NCBI GenBank assembly: GCA_036365515.1
Contig: CM070877.1
Coordinates: 55,278,475 to 55,342,474 of the forward strand
From: Torymus aiolomorphi
Taxonomy: Eukaryota > Arthropoda > Insecta > Hymenoptera > Torymidae
Direction: 5' to 3'
Length of the DNA stretch: 64,000 nucleotides
Below, in pieces: positions 10,839 through 22,360 of the stretch. The notes under the pieces were generated by a model. That model made no database searches, was not told where the DNA came from, and worked only from the letters and a program-made list of their open reading frames with translations. The position numbers and the translations under genes are program-made. Each line of letters begins with the position of its first letter. The first letter of the stretch is position 1.

Positions 10839-11930
10839 CAGAGGCAGGGAGAACGAGCCTATAGCCTCGCTCTCCGCTCTTGGTAGGCTCATCTCTGGTG
10901 AAGTTACGGGGAGCAACGTCGACCCTAATCTTTTATCGATCTCGTTTCACTGTGCGGAGGCTCCGCCTCTCGATCAAGTTCTTCAGAGATTTTAGTGCGT
11001 CGAGGAATTGCCCCCCAAAAAATTTTACACAGCTGAAGAGCAGGAGTGTGAAGCACATTTTCAATCTACTTACTCGAGAGATCCTGATGGTCGTTACATC
11101 GTACGTTTACCATTCAAGGGCCCTGCTGAAAGGCCTCAATTAGGTAATTCATACGTTTCTGCTTTGCGTTGTCTCCAGCGCATGGAGACGCGTTTTGGGA
11201 AAGATGAGAAACTAAAGGTTGCTTATAATGACTTTATGTCTGAGTATCTCAGTCTAAACCATATGGTGCTTGCATCTAAAGCTCCTGAACCAAAGGACGC
11301 TGACGACTGCTACTTTCTTCGACATCATGGAGTCTGGAAGGAGTCGAACTCGACAACAAAGGTTCGTACCGTTTTTAACGGCTCTTCTCGAACACAATCT
11401 GGTTATTCTTTAAATGACCTACTACATTCAGGAGCTAATCTATTGCCTAATCTAATCGACCTAATCTGTCAGTGGCACGTTTATCGTTACGTTTTTTGTG
11501 CGGATGTGGAAAAGATGTATCGTCAGATCTTAATCTACAAGGATGATCAGCGTTATCAATCGATTTTGTGGCGAGACGCAACGGGTGATAAAGCAGCTCG
11601 CTGATGATTATCAAAATCAACACCCTCTTGGCGCTAAGGTTTTGCGGGAGGAGGTTTATATGGACGACGTGCTCTCTGGAGATCCCTCAATCAATGAAGC
11701 TAAGGCCAAACAGCTTGAGGTGGTTCAGTTACTCAAGGTGGGCGGCTTTCCGATCCGCAAATGATCATCTAACGAAACCAGCATAATAAATTGGCTTCCC
11801 TCCCATCTTTTAGTAATAGATCCGGTATTATTCACTGACAAACTCACCTCCTTGCCCGTGCTAGGCGTTTCTTGGTGCCCTCACATCGATAACTTTTGTG
11901 TAGTAGCTGCTGAAAACCCAGCGAATAGTA
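10839..11930 (+). pseudogene. BEL/Pao reverse transcriptase, with frameshifts and deletions
   Basis: Segments in three frames: EPIASLSALGRLISGE (about 10850), PPKKFYTAEEQECEAHF (11010), VRTVFNGSSRTQSGYSLND (11360-11416), FCADVEKMYRQI holding the first catalytic Asp (11500), and VYMDDVLSG holding the YxDD pair (11656-11682). About 60 residues that normally lie between DKAAR and LADDYQNQHP are missing. After LPVLGVSWCPHIDNF (about 11845-11893) the frame jumps to AENPANSS, so nearly all of the RNase H region has been deleted. Confidence 0.8.
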
Positions 11931-11950
11931 GTCTAAGTAATAGGTTAAGT

Positions 11951-12453
11951 AGTTGACTTTATCACCCATGTTCATTGTATTTCTTAAGGGAATCGATGAA
12001 ATAATGAGTACACAAGATAATTTAATTCATTCTGTGCAACGTTTTGGTAATACAATTATTACCTTTATCAAGCACTGTAAATTTATTTAACTTATTATTT
12101 TACAATATGTCAAAGTAGTTCTCTATTTACAAAGATAGTCAGACGTTCTTACCATATTATTTGGTGTAGTCAAGGGTATAAAGTATGGAATAATTATAAG
12201 CACAAGAATTGATCTAGAAAAAACAACAAAAACATATATGTTTTTTGCACAAAAATTTAACTTAGCTAGTTAACAATTCAATATATTTTTTACCTCTAGT
12301 CCTTCTTATTTTATTTTATTTTAAATTTTGTGGAAAATTTTAATAAAAATTTTAACGTCACAGTAATAAGTTAATACATAAACCAACACAATAATAAATT
12401 AACACGTAATAATAAATTAACACAATAATAAATTAACAACAAGAAAAAAAAAA
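11951..12453. mobile_element. Retroposed insert with poly(A) and 9-bp target duplication in BEL pol
   Basis: AGGTTAAGT stands on both sides (11942-11950 and 12454-12462). The insert ends in 12 A residues preceded by AATAAATT about 20 bp upstream, the layout of an L1-type retroposition product. The BEL reading frame is continuous across one copy of the duplication. The 503-bp body is AT-rich, holds three diverged TTAACACAATAATAAA units near its end, and has no recognisable coding or tRNA-like head; it may be a 5'-truncated LINE, a SINE or a copied 3' UTR. Confidence 0.7.
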
Positions 12454-12462
12454 AGGTTAAGT

Positions 12463-14190
12463 CTTAACGTGAATCTTGAACGTTCATCAAACGAGGTCTC
12501 TCAAAACGCCCAGGTTACTCAACCCGGAATTTGGGACTTAATTGGTCATTTCTCTAGTGCTAGTAAGCTCATTCGTATCACTGCGTACTGTTTAAGGTTC
12601 TTATTGAAAATCACTCGTAGAGTTCAAGCCAAAACCTCCAACACCATCTAGTCTCTCGCGTTGGCTAGCTTGGCGTTTCTCGAATTCTCTGAAAACCCCT
12701 GCAGTAATGCAGGTAACCCCCCAGGAATTAGAAAATTCTCGCTTGTTGTGGGTTTATCTCGTTCAAAGAAATGTTGTTTTCTCTGAGGATATCAAACAGC
12801 TCGTAGCTCAGCGCCCCTTACAATCTAAAAGTGTCTTACTTAAACTTAACCCATTTATCGAAAAGGGTCTTCTCCGCCTAGGTGGACGTCTCAGGCACTC
12901 GCTGCTTGACGATGCCTCCAAACACCCATTGATCTTGCCGCCAAAAAATCCGCTTTCTGAATTATTAATTAGGCAGGCTTATGAACTAACATTACATGGT
13001 GGATTTCAATTGACTCTTGTCACACTCCGCCACCAATATTGGATATTAAGGGGATAACAAGCTGTGAAGTCATCTATTCCCTCGTACAGGTAGTTAATAT
13101 CTATCTCTGAGGACTTTACTCTATGTAATTTTGTTCTGGTTTAATAAATATTCACAAATGCGCAACATGCATTCGTTATTCAGCCTCGCCAAATATTCAA
13201 AGGATGGGCGACTTGCCACCTGCTTGGGTAATCCCTGAAACACCATTTGTTAAGTCTGGTGTCGATTACGCCGGCCCTGTAGCTGTGCGTCTGTCCAAAT
13301 CGCGCGGGGCGCGGGTGAGGAACGTTGAAAGGTTATATAACGATATTTGTATGTATGTCCACTCGTGCAGTCCATCTTGAGATCGTCGAGGACTATAGTA
13401 GTGAAACCTTTATTAACACCTTTCACCGCTTCACGTCTCAACGAGGTCAATGCTCTCACCTATATAGTGACAACGGAACCAACTTCGTAGGCGCTGACAG
13501 GCAACTCCGAGAAATGTTCGTGCAATCATCAGCGTATTTGAACCAAATTTCTCAAGCTCTAATCCACTCGGGTACTTCGTGGCATTTTATACCCCCAGCC
13601 TCTCCTCATTTCAGTGGCCTCTGGGAGGCTGCCGTAAAGTCTACAAAACGGCACCTCCACCGAATAATTGGTGAACAAATATTAACCTTCAACGAATACT
13701 CTACTCTTCTCTGTAGAATTGAAACGTATTAAATTCGCGCCCGCTCATACCTCTGTCCGATGATGCTTCCGAGTTTCAGCCGCTAACCCCGGCTCATTTT
13801 TTAATACAGAGATGCTCCTTTTTAGTACCACAACCGGATTTTTCTACAGCCAAGGTTTCTCTCAGCAAGCGATGGGAATTTCTGACTCAACTGGCCCAGC
13901 ATTTTTGGCCACGATGGTCTACCGAGTACCTCTGGCCTCACTCCAGTTGCGCAACAAGTGGCATAACTCAACCCGCTCCCTGCAGTCTGGAGATTTGGTC
14001 ATTATAAGGAATGAACTATCTCCTCCTGGACAATGGCCATTGGGGAGAATCATCGAGGTCCACCCTGGCTTAGATGGGCTAGAACGAGTAGCTACGGTCA
14101 GGACTGCTTCAGCTGTCCTCAAGTGGCCTACAGCCAAGCTGGAACCACTCTTCTCCTCTCTAACCTTAACCCCATCCTTGCTCCAGCCTG
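12463..14190 (+). pseudogene. BEL/Pao integrase and C-terminal pol region
   Basis: Frames include LLRLGGRLRHSLLDD (about 12868), PLILPPKNPLSELLIRQAYE, the zinc-binding part around CATCIRYSA (about 13158), the catalytic residues in VDYAGP (13262), YSDNGTNFVGAD (13464-13500) and GLWEAAVKSTKRHLH (13618-13662), and the C-terminal VPLASLQLRNKWHN ... GDLVIIRNELSPPGQWPLGRI region (13926-14051). A roughly 80-bp foreign stretch lies near 13080-13158, and at least three frameshifts break the gene. It would have joined BEL cDNA to the genome. Confidence 0.8.
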
Positions 14191-14246
14191 CGCTCATTTT
14201 TGTTACGGATACCAACTATTCGTCCGATGGACGAAGGTGGGTGGTA

Positions 14247-14597
14247 TGTTTGAAAATACTCCTCGGTCAAAGGAATTTCTCAATATCTACCTGTCCTCTG
14301 CGTCGCGCGAGATCTGTCAGCCAATTAGACCTCTCACCTCAATTTCAGCTAGAGCACATTTTCTCTGCGACTTGTTCCGACCTCAGTTCCGCTCGGAGAA
14401 CCCTAGAGAGCAGCCGGTGCACACTCCAAGAAAATCACCTTAAGACACGAAATTAACTACCAGATTACAAACACCTTAGTACCTGTAGTCAAAGTGACTC
14501 GACGGACTTGAATAAACTATTATTAGATTTTAATGAAGTGTCGATAACTCATTTATCACCTTCTCCCCCGGCGAGTAATATTTCATTATTTCATACA
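14247..14597 (+). repeat. 3' LTR of the BEL/Pao element
   Basis: TGTTTGAAAATACTCC to TTTCATACA, matching 1511-1891. A purine-rich stretch with GGACGAAGGTGGGTGG (14229-14244) precedes it and is the probable polypurine tract. Confidence 0.8.
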
Positions 14598-14925
14598 TAG
14601 AGAATTTAAAGTGGTGCAACGTTTTGAAACAACGCACCACCTGTTATTAACGTTTTCACACGTTTTTTTTTAATATTATGTAAATTTCATATTTTATCTT
14701 GAAAATAAGTAAATAGATGTAGTTAAAACGCAAAGACAAACATATTTTGTATTAAGATTTGAATATATTTTATCTCTAGAACTACCCCCCAATTTTGCTA
14801 CGGTTCAAGTACTGCTCAAATAAAATAATTTTGTAAATATACAAACAATGAAATTGAAAATATAATAACTAAATTGTTTCAAGAATCAAGAACTAACTTT
14901 ATTTCTAATATTTTTGAGTACATAC
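14598..14925. other. AT-rich spacer with a short hairpin
   Basis: Mostly A/T. At 14611-14640 GTGGTGC and GCACCAC pair around a smaller internal repeat (AACGTTTTGAAACAACG). No gene seen. Confidence 0.4.
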
Positions 14926-15528
14926 TGTTACGAGTGAGGGGGTATCTTTTAGTTCCCGGCCACTCTGGGTTACGCACCCGGAGAGGTTGATTTTACGTGA
15001 AATAAGAAGTCGAGAAGACAAGAAGTATATAATTAAAATGTGGTATTTATTCAGTACTCAAATGCGCGAGAGAAAGGTTTCCTAACGTGTATATGTATAT
15101 ATGTGCGCGGCACGGATGAATCGTCGTGATCGTTGCTTCGTAACATCCTCGTGGATTGATAGCTGAAGACTCTGTTGTCATCCTATCTCGTTCTGGAGTC
15201 GTCGTGTCGTATATACCTCTCTCATAGGTTCCCCGTGGCTAGTAGGAGTAGGAGTAGAGACGCGGACCGGATGCGCCATTTTTTAATTCGCGATGCAGTG
15301 TCTCCCACTTTCCTAATTAATCATAGGTGGGGATCGGCTGCACGTGGAGCTTCGTTCTTCCCCTAGTGCCGATTTCGCAGTTTCGGCCGCTTCGACAGAT
15401 TTGACCGACTCTGGTTTCCGCGCGCCATAGTCGCGGCGCAGCGCCGAATGTTATCGACGCTTCGAATGCTGAATCGCAGCTGTACTTGTACGACCGAACT
15501 CGCACGTGGAATGCTTCCACTCGTAACA
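14926..15528 (-). repeat. Solo LTR candidate
   Basis: Begins TGTTACGAGTG and ends CACTCGTAACA, an 11-bp inverted terminal match, flanked by CATAC on the left and CATCC on the right (4 of 5 identical). On the minus strand an AATAAA lies about 125 bp before the end, as expected for a poly(A) signal in an LTR, so I give minus orientation. No internal retroelement sequence is attached. Short ORFs on both strands inside it are not convincing. Confidence 0.5.
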
Positions 15529-16371
15529 CATCCGGGGCCGCGGGATCGCACTTCTGGGCGAACAAAGGTACCCCTGGCTCTAAAAGAAAATTTGGAAATT
15601 TTTCGGCTCGCTTGGTCACGGTTGATCCATCCATTGATTTGGCTTGTTTCTTCTTTTCTTTGGTTGCTTAGCTTGGCTTAAAATAGTGATTAGTCTGATG
15701 ACTTTTGATTTGCTAGGTTTGTTTTGATTGCTTAGTGTAGTTAGTGGGAGTGTAAGATAAAATTCTAAAAGATGAATGCGTGTATTTATGTTTACAATGA
15801 TGCGTGATATGTAGTGCTGTGTCTGCGTATGTGTAGCTAACGTTTACAATTCTACCTAACTGACATCTCTCTCTCTCTCTCTCTCTCGCTCTCTCACTAG
15901 TTTAATATAAAGTAATAAAAATCAATATTATATAACATCATTATGTGTATACATTTCTGTAAGCGAACACTGAGAAAAATGTTGTTCTCACCATGAGATA
16001 TGCAACCCTCGTGTCTTAATCAGGAGAGTTGTAATGTAATTAGTTAATCAAAATTTAATGAGCTTCGATTGCTTGATTCATTTATTTTCCTATTACATTG
16101 AATTGTTTCGACCCAGAAATATTCTCAGTGTAAGTGCATATTCATTGCGCCGTTCGCTCTAGGATCCACCCCCTTAGTGTCTTCGTGCTCTCAGAAGCTC
16201 TGGCAATGCTCGGAATTCGAAGATGACGTCGATGGTTGTCGCCGGTGTCGAGGAGTGAGGGTAGGCTCAGTACTCGATCTGAGGAGGTGGAGTAGTACAC
16301 GCGACCTCCGATTTATTGTCGTATGGCAGGCCGGTTCTCCTCTCGTTGCTCTGAAAATAGTCTATTTCTTT
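15529..16371. other. Spacer with CT microsatellite and possible MITE
   Basis: No gene recognised. It holds (CT)n at 15866-15898. A possible MITE lies at 15968-16130, with ends CACTGAGAAAAAT and, inverted, CACTGAGAATATTT; TA follows the right end but not the left, so that call is weak. Confidence 0.35.
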
Positions 16372-16648
16372 TTAGTAGCGGGATACCCCCCAGGCTGGCA
16401 TTTTCCATATGATTACTATTATTATTACTATTAGGATTATGGTACTGCCTGAATGGGTCGCGGCCTCCTTAAAGGTAGAGAGTTGATGAGACATAGTTTT
16501 ATATTGCCCGAGAGCATGGTCTTTGTCGATTATCTCCCGCATAGTCATAGTCATAGTCATAGTAGTAGTGGGGACGGTCAGCGGCCCTTTTCGGGGACTT
16601 GCCTTCCTAGCACTCAGGCCGGGGCCCATTGTGCTATACCCTGGTTTA

Positions 16649-17640
16649 TCACCCACTACCCACCTTTGCTTTGACCAGTACGATTGCTTTGCATATCGAA
16701 GCTACATCAAGTTCCCTAAGATCGTGTGGTTCCAGGAAGAAGAGTCCCCAAACCCTCCGTCTGATTGCTACCATCACTGAACAGCGACACAGAAGGTGAG
16801 CTGAGGTCTCCTCCTCTTCCCCACATCTTCTGCACCGATCCGTATTCACGAGACCTAACCTGTATAAGTGGTGTCCGACCTCACAGTGGCCTAACAACCA
16901 TTCTACCGCTACTTTGATGCTCCTCCTGGGGAGACTTAGAATCTCCTTAGTCCAAGTGGTTGGAGCCTCTTCCCCCAAGAGGTGCCTTACCTGTCTGCAG
17001 TCCGTCAAGCGCTGCCATTCCTCTGCCGCCTTCGCCGTTGTCCAACTGTCAAGCGCCCCTTCCAACTTATTCTCTGCCATTGGTACCCTGCAGTACAGCG
17101 CCCGGCATCGAGTCGCGCCCCTTTTTGACAATCGATCCGCCTTTTCGTTACCGATTACTTCCGCGTGCCCTGGTACCCAATACAGAGTGACACTGTTCAC
17201 GGAGGATAGCCTATCTAATGCTACCATGCAGCCCCATGCCTCTTCCGAGCGAAACTCCGCAGCTTCCACCGTCCGAAGTGCCGCTTGACTATCGGAGCAG
17301 ATGGTGATCCGCTTCCCCTCTAACCCGTTCGAGGTCATGGTTTCTGCGCATTCCCTTATTGCTCTTGCCTCTGCCAGAAAAACGGTGGCATTCGAGTCCA
17401 GCCAAAGAACAAGCTCAGTCGTGCTTTCCTTTAGCCATGCCGCCGCCCCTGTACCTACCTCACTCTTAGAGCCATCCGGGTACCAGACTAAGTCCTCCTG
17501 GTTGCGGGCATCCTCTACACAATGTGTTCGTGCAGGAATAGTCACCTCAAAGTTCCTGCCAAAGGCAAACTTTTTAGGTGTCCTATCCCTACCAATCGTT
17601 ATTATATCCTTTTCCACGACATCCACCAGTTCCCCGTCCC
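16649..17640 (-). pseudogene. RNase H and zinc-knuckle C-terminus of the non-LTR ORF2
   Basis: VWYPDGSKSEVGTGAA gives the first RNase H Asp; FLAEARAIRECAE the Glu; ITICSDSQAALR the second Asp; YWVPGHAEVIGNEKADRL the His/Asp end. It is followed by LLGHCEVGHHLYRLGLV and CRRCGEEEETSAHLLCRC, the typical Cys/His motif of this clade. The stretch 17626-16649 is uninterrupted, but a stop near 17640 separates it from the RT. The domain would degrade RNA in the cDNA hybrid; the Cys/His motif probably binds template RNA. Confidence 0.85.
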
Positions 17641-19164
17641 AATGTTGTCATCTTCTCAGGTCACTTAGGACTCGTGTTTTTGCTCTGCAGGCCTCCGCCT
17701 TGACCACCAGTCTCAAAGGCAGAATGCCAAGCAACCTCTCCTTGGCTCTCAGGGGTACTGAAGCACGCATTCCCGTGATGCCCCTGAGCATCAGGTTCTG
17801 GATCGATTCTAGTACCCTAGTTCCTCACTTTCACCCACACCTAGCTGCCCAGGCTATAGCCCCATGAAGCAACCTGGGGCGCAGCACAGCGGTAAAGAGC
17901 CACAGGATCATGTGCGACCTGAGGCCCCACGTGAAGCCAAAGACTCTCCTACATGCACAGTAGGTGGCTATGAACCTCCTTTTAACCGCTCCCAGGTGCT
18001 CCGTCCAATTTAGTTTCGAGTCAAAAATGACTTTCAAATACTTCGCCTGTTTTGAGATCGACAAGCTCTCCCCATACAACCGAATTTTCCCTAGCGGCTT
18101 TACTTTATACCTACTCGTGAAGTTGACTAGGACCGTTTTTGCAGGGTTAACAACGAGTCCCACCTCCCGGCACCAATCCTCCACTATTGAGAGAGCTTGC
18201 CGCATAAGCTCCACCAATACCGTTTCGTCATCTGTCGTGACCAACAATAGCAGCTCATCCGCATAGGCTCGAGTATAAAAACCCGCCTAACTTAACCTTC
18301 GTAAGAGTTCGTCCAGAGCCAGAGCCCAAAAGGTCGGAGAAAGGACTCCCCCTTGTGGACATCCCTTACTCACGTATCCTTTCGCCTCTTTGGTCTCCCA
18401 CCCTGCAATGACTCTTAGCCATCGCAACAGTGCTCGTATCCATCTCTCAATGCCACTGGATACACTATGCGCTCTTGCACCTTTGCAAATGCATTCCGCG
18501 GTTGTGAAGTTAAAAGCTCTCTCCACATCCAAGAAAGCTGCCAGGACGATTCCCCTATTCCTAATTCCTCTGCTTATGCGCTCCGTTGCTCCGCGCAGAG
18601 TAGAGTCCACCGACTTACCCACCTGATACGCGTGCTGCGTGGTGTGTAGCGGCCTTTCCACCAGTGGTCCATCTCTGATGAAATGGTCTACCAGTCTCTC
18701 CAGTGTTTTCAAAACAAAGGACGTGAGACTGATAGGTCAATAATCCTTTGCCATCTCGTGTGTATGCCTTTCCGGTTTGGGTAGGAACACCACGCGTGCC
18801 ACCCTCCACGAAGCGGGAGCGTGGCTCCACTTAATACTCGCCTTGAAAATGACGGTGAGAGGTTCCAGAAGCTCGTGCAAACCGCGCTGAATAAGGGCCT
18901 GATCCTGTCCGTCTGGACTACCTGCTCTGCATCCGCCTCAAATTCTGCACTCCCCACCTCGCTGATCCCATTCTCCGGTGGCTCTAGGGCCATACCCGGA
19001 AAATGTGTGGTCAGCAGGTGGTCCAGTGCCCCTCCGCTGCTTCCTAACCATTGTCCCGATGGGAGCTTAATCAGCCCCGTCCTGTTCGCCGTTCTGGCTA
19101 GAAGTCTGCTGAGCCTCGAAGTATCCGAGATACTGCTCATCTCCTCACAGTACTTCCTCCACCC
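17640..19164 (-). pseudogene. Reverse transcriptase of the non-LTR element, with stops and a YADE motif
   Basis: Recognisable blocks are ARVVFLPKPERHT (about 18800), KDY-stop-PISLTSFVLKTLE (18740-18690; an Arg codon has become TGA), FLDVERAFN (first catalytic Asp, about 18530), KGCPQGGVLSPTFWALALDE (about 18370-18310) and AYADELLLL (about 18265-18240). A TAG at about 18287 precedes the last block. The YADD pair reads YADE here, which would disable catalysis. Frameshifts separate at least four pieces. Confidence 0.85.
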
Positions 19165-20232
19165 TTACTTTTTTGCCTGTTCAATGGCTTTCTTGTACTC
19201 CCTCTGAGCTGATCTAAAAGTCCGGAGGGACTCCTGATTTCTGGTTCTCCTCGATCTGTTGAGGAGACTTCTAACCTTCTTCCGATACTTACTGAGCGAG
19301 TCATTCCACCAGGGTGCACCTCCGGTCAATTCCCTTGCCTTCAGGTCGCAGCTGCTCTCGAAAGCTTGAGTTATCTTTTCCTCCAAGAGCACCGCCGCTC
19401 TGTCGACATCTTCAACTGAGTTGAGCTCCTTCGGGAAATTCTTTAGCTCGACCGCCAATTTCGCTTTGTACTCCGCCCAGCGGGTTCTCCTCGGATTTCT
19501 CCATTGTGTCACCTGCCATACCATTCCACCAACTTCGAAGCAAATGAGGCTGTGGTCTGACATGGATACCTCACCCGAAACTCTCCAGCCGTTGATCCAC
19601 GCCCACACACCTCTGGAGGCGATTGTTATGTCAATCACTTCCTCCCGGATCCTATTCCTGAAGGTGGATTCCCGCCCCCTATTCAGTATGTCCAGATTTG
19701 TTCCTGAGATGAACTCTAGAAGAGCTTCCCCTCTACCATTGCAGTCCGAGCTACCCCACAACGAGTGGTGCGAGTTAGCATGACATCCCAAAATGAGATG
19801 TTTGTCTTGCATCTCGCAGTCCCCTATTAACTCCCTCACCAGTGCCGGAGGTGGCTCTTCCCTAGCATCGTAGTAGATATACGCCGATCTCACGACCAGC
19901 TCCAACGTTTCCCTGGTACTTATCCTAACCCAGACTACTGCCGTCGCAAGATCTTTATCGCAGTACCTGGGCCAGGCCTCACTGTTGACGCCTTTGAGAA
20001 CCACACAGGTTCTAGGTGGGTCTCCAACAACAAGAATAAGTTTACTACAACTTCCAAGTCCCGCTACCCTCCCCTTAATGACCCAGGGTTCCTGGATCAG
20101 TGCTATGCCTGTGTGTACTTCCGCCAAACGCTTAGCCAATACCGATGTAGCGCTTCTGCAGTGTTGCAAGTTAATCTGGGTGAAGGGGATAGTGGAGTTA
20201 GCCACATTTGCTGCCCCCGAGTCCTCCTCCAC
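19165..20232 (-). CDS. Endonuclease domain of the non-LTR ORF2 (open, 355 codons)
   Basis: Uninterrupted frame starting MEEDSGAANVANSTIPFTQI and reaching FTQINLQHCRSATSVLAKRL, IALIQEPWVIKG, HLILGCHANSHHSLWGSSDC, NRIREEVIDITIASRG and SMSDHSLICFEV, the motif order of the exonuclease-endonuclease-phosphatase fold (catalytic Glu in QEPW, Asn/His in GCHANSHH, Asp in DITI, final SDHS). It would nick target DNA to prime reverse transcription. The frame ends in a stop at 19165 before the RT, so the original protein was longer. It overlaps the ORF1 frame by about 130 bp. Confidence 0.75.
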   Translation of the reverse strand: MEEDSGAANVANSTIPFTQINLQHCRSATSVLAKRLAEVHTGIALIQEPWVIKGRVAGLGSCSKLILVVGDPPRTCVVLKGVNSEAWPRYCDKDLATAVVWVRISTRETLELVVRSAYIYYDAREEPPPALVRELIGDCEMQDKHLILGCHANSHHSLWGSSDCNGRGEALLEFISGTNLDILNRGRESTFRNRIREEVIDITIASRGVWAWINGWRVSGEVSMSDHSLICFEVGGMVWQVTQWRNPRRTRWAEYKAKLAVELKNFPKELNSVEDVDRAAVLLEEKITQAFESSCDLKARELTGGAPWWNDSLSKYRKKVRSLLNRSRRTRNQESLRTFRSAQREYKKAIEQAKK

Positions 20233-20750
20233 CCCGCGCGCCCCTCTTGCCCCCCATAAACATCAGGAGTCGAGGTTACCCTTCCTTCCCCTGTGGAAGA
20301 GGCGTCCGCTTGCATGGGCGCCTTCGCTCGGTCCTCTGCCTGCACCACGACTTCCTTAGCGGTCCTGATGGTGCAGTGTACCCGCGCCGACCCGCAGAAG
20401 GCCCTGAAGTCGATTTTCCTAAGAGAATCAACATCAGACCCCTCCAGCAGGGCGTACACCGCCATTTCAATCCTCTTTTTCATTTTATCCTCGACCTCTC
20501 TGAAGCCGAGGACCTTCCACTTCCCAGCTTCCAGTGTTGGATTCTGCTTCTCTAGGTGCCTCATCACATCCTCAGGGGTGTGTTTCCCCAGGACGTAAAT
20601 CATCGCTCTAGCCAGCTTCTGGAGTTGCCAGAATCCACCACTCTCAGCTGGGCTCCTTCCCAAGGTTTCAGTTTGCTGACGACTTCCGTCAGCCACGCCT
20701 TGTCCTCCTGGCTGTTGCAGTGGAAGACTTGCGCCACCCTCTACCACCAA
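20103..20750 (-). CDS. ORF1-like protein of the non-LTR element (215 codons, probably partial)
   Basis: A frame upstream of the endonuclease. It contains WKVLGFREVEDKMKKRIEMA and SLRKIDFRAFCGSARVHCTI, a pattern I associate with ORF1 C-terminal domains of R1/LOA-type elements (DUF4780-like, from memory). No zinc knuckles are seen. The N-terminus may be missing because the element seems to end near 20870. ORF1 products bind element RNA. Confidence 0.5.
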   Translation of the reverse strand: MVVEGGASLPLQQPGGQGVADGSRQQTETLGRSPAESGGFWQLQKLARAMIYVLGKHTPEDVMRHLEKQNPTLEAGKWKVLGFREVEDKMKKRIEMAVYALLEGSDVDSLRKIDFRAFCGSARVHCTIRTAKEVVVQAEDRAKAPMQADASSTGEGRVTSTPDVYGGQEGRAGWRRTRGQQMWLTPLSPSPRLTCNTAEALHRYWLSVWRKYTQA

Positions 20751-20870
20751 TTGTCCAGAAACCGTGGTATATGGTCGTCCTCTTACTCATCAATAGCCCA
20801 GTCCACCGCGGTCACTACGACCCCCTCCCTGTTCCACGCTAAGGCGCCCCACAGTGTCGAATTTTGTCTT

Positions 20871-21518
20871 TTCTTGTGTTAAAATCACATAACTTTTGAA
20901 CGAAATAACTTAGCGTGATGAGACTTGTGGGAGATTCAAGGTAAAGGCGTAAAGAATACAGGAAAAATAAGGAAAAAGAGTTATATTTATTCCTAAACTC
21001 AAAAACAGGATGAGAATGTGCCAAATTTCGGCCAAAATGTGTTTTGTCTCTTGCCAAAAAAGATTCTGTACTAGTTCGTGATCGTTTTTAATCATTTTTG
21101 GTAGATTTTACATCTTTGAAGATAATACCGCAACTGAAATTTGTCGGAAACCTATCCTCAATTAGCATTTATGATCTTAATGGACTGCACGTCCAATTTC
21201 TTAATTTCAATAGTTTGATCGAGAACGTTTTTATACTTAAATCTAAAAGTATGTTAAAGAATGATTTTAAAACGAAAATCATATAATGAAAATATTCTAA
21301 CCTCATTCAGGGTTAACAATTGTAGAAATAATCATCTTAACTACAGTTATTACTGTAGAAAAAGTAGATAAACATAGTTCTAAAGCTTATCTACTGCGAT
21401 ACTTATAACTGACATTAAATGTGCATGCTCAAGAGATTTTGTACATAACCCCAGCAATAAAAAAAATTCAAAATTACTTAGTACAGCAAAAAAAAAATTT
21501 TAATATAATTTTCATTTT
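20871..21518. other. AT-rich spacer, no gene recognised
   Basis: Contains short ORFs on both strands without recognisable similarity, and small inverted words such as TACAGTTATTACTGTA near 21343-21358. Nothing further is supported. Confidence 0.4.
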
Positions 21519-21694
21519 TAAGTGTTTAAATAATTTATAGATTTTGGATCGAAAAAGTGAATTCAGCCACTAAAATTGGTCTAAGGTTTAACCTCAATTA
21601 CAGAGAGAAAGAGAGAGGGAGAGGAAGATGGAGGGGAAGGAACAAAGAATTGAGGAGAGAAAAAGTGAAAGATAGTGAGCTCTCTCGCACTCTC

Positions 21695-21985
<291 letters not shown>

Positions 21986-22360
21986 CCCATTGATAATTAT
22001 TTATTTTTGATACTTAATTTATTATAAAACGGAGAGGGATGAGGATGTGATGGAGAGCGATAAAGAGAGGAAGGAGTGAGCAGGAGTAGGAGAATGAGAG
22101 GGTCGGGAAGAGGGACAGCGAGGAAAAGAGAACTAGGAAGAGAGAGCTTGAAAGAAAGTGGGAGATGAAGAGGGCGAGAGAGAGAGTGGAATAGAAAGAG
22201 GCAGAGAGATTGGAAAAGGAAGAGGCAGAGAGAGAATGGGAGAGGAAGAGGGAGAAAGAGAGAGAGAGAGGAAGAGCGATGGAGAGAGACATAAAGAGAG
22301 AAAGAGAGATAGTTCCCTATCTCTTCCTTGTTCGCTCTCTCGCCTCCTCTCCCTCCCTCT

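Larger units (their letters stand above)
1511..14597 (+). mobile_element. BEL/Pao LTR retrotransposon, degenerate, with nested insertions
   Basis: Two related LTRs (1511-1891 and 14247-14597) bound a primer site, a gag with CCHC-like knuckles, an aspartic protease of the ALIDQCSQ type, an RT with VYMDDVLSG, and a BEL-type integrase with GVDYAGP, YSDNGTNF and GLWEAAVKS. Subtracting the DNA transposon 4081-8787 leaves about 8.4 kb. The element also holds a 503-bp retroposed insert (11951-12453) and a MITE-like scrap (about 10722-10838), and has lost most of its RNase H. I see no matching 5-bp target duplication (ATACA before, TAGAG after), so a post-insertion rearrangement or deletion at one edge is possible. 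Confidence 0.85.
16372..20870 (-). mobile_element. Non-LTR retrotransposon (I/LOA/R1-like, RNase H-bearing), degenerate
   Basis: Read on the minus strand it has an ORF1-like protein (20750-20103), an apurinic-type endonuclease (20232-19165), a reverse transcriptase (about 19164-17640), an RNase H and a Cys/His zinc motif (17626-16649), and a 3' tail whose final part (16372-16440) holds TAATAGTAATAATAATAG-like repeats and GGGGGGTATCCCGCTACT. The order ORF1, EN, RT, RNase H, CCHC is that of the I/LOA/R1 group. The 5' end near 20870 is approximate. Stops and frameshifts occur throughout RT. Confidence 0.85.

Noticed and set aside
16914..20882. Plus-strand ORFs up to 188 codons across the non-LTR element
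   Set aside because: They are antisense shadows of the minus-strand ORF2 and ORF1, which carry all recognisable motifs.
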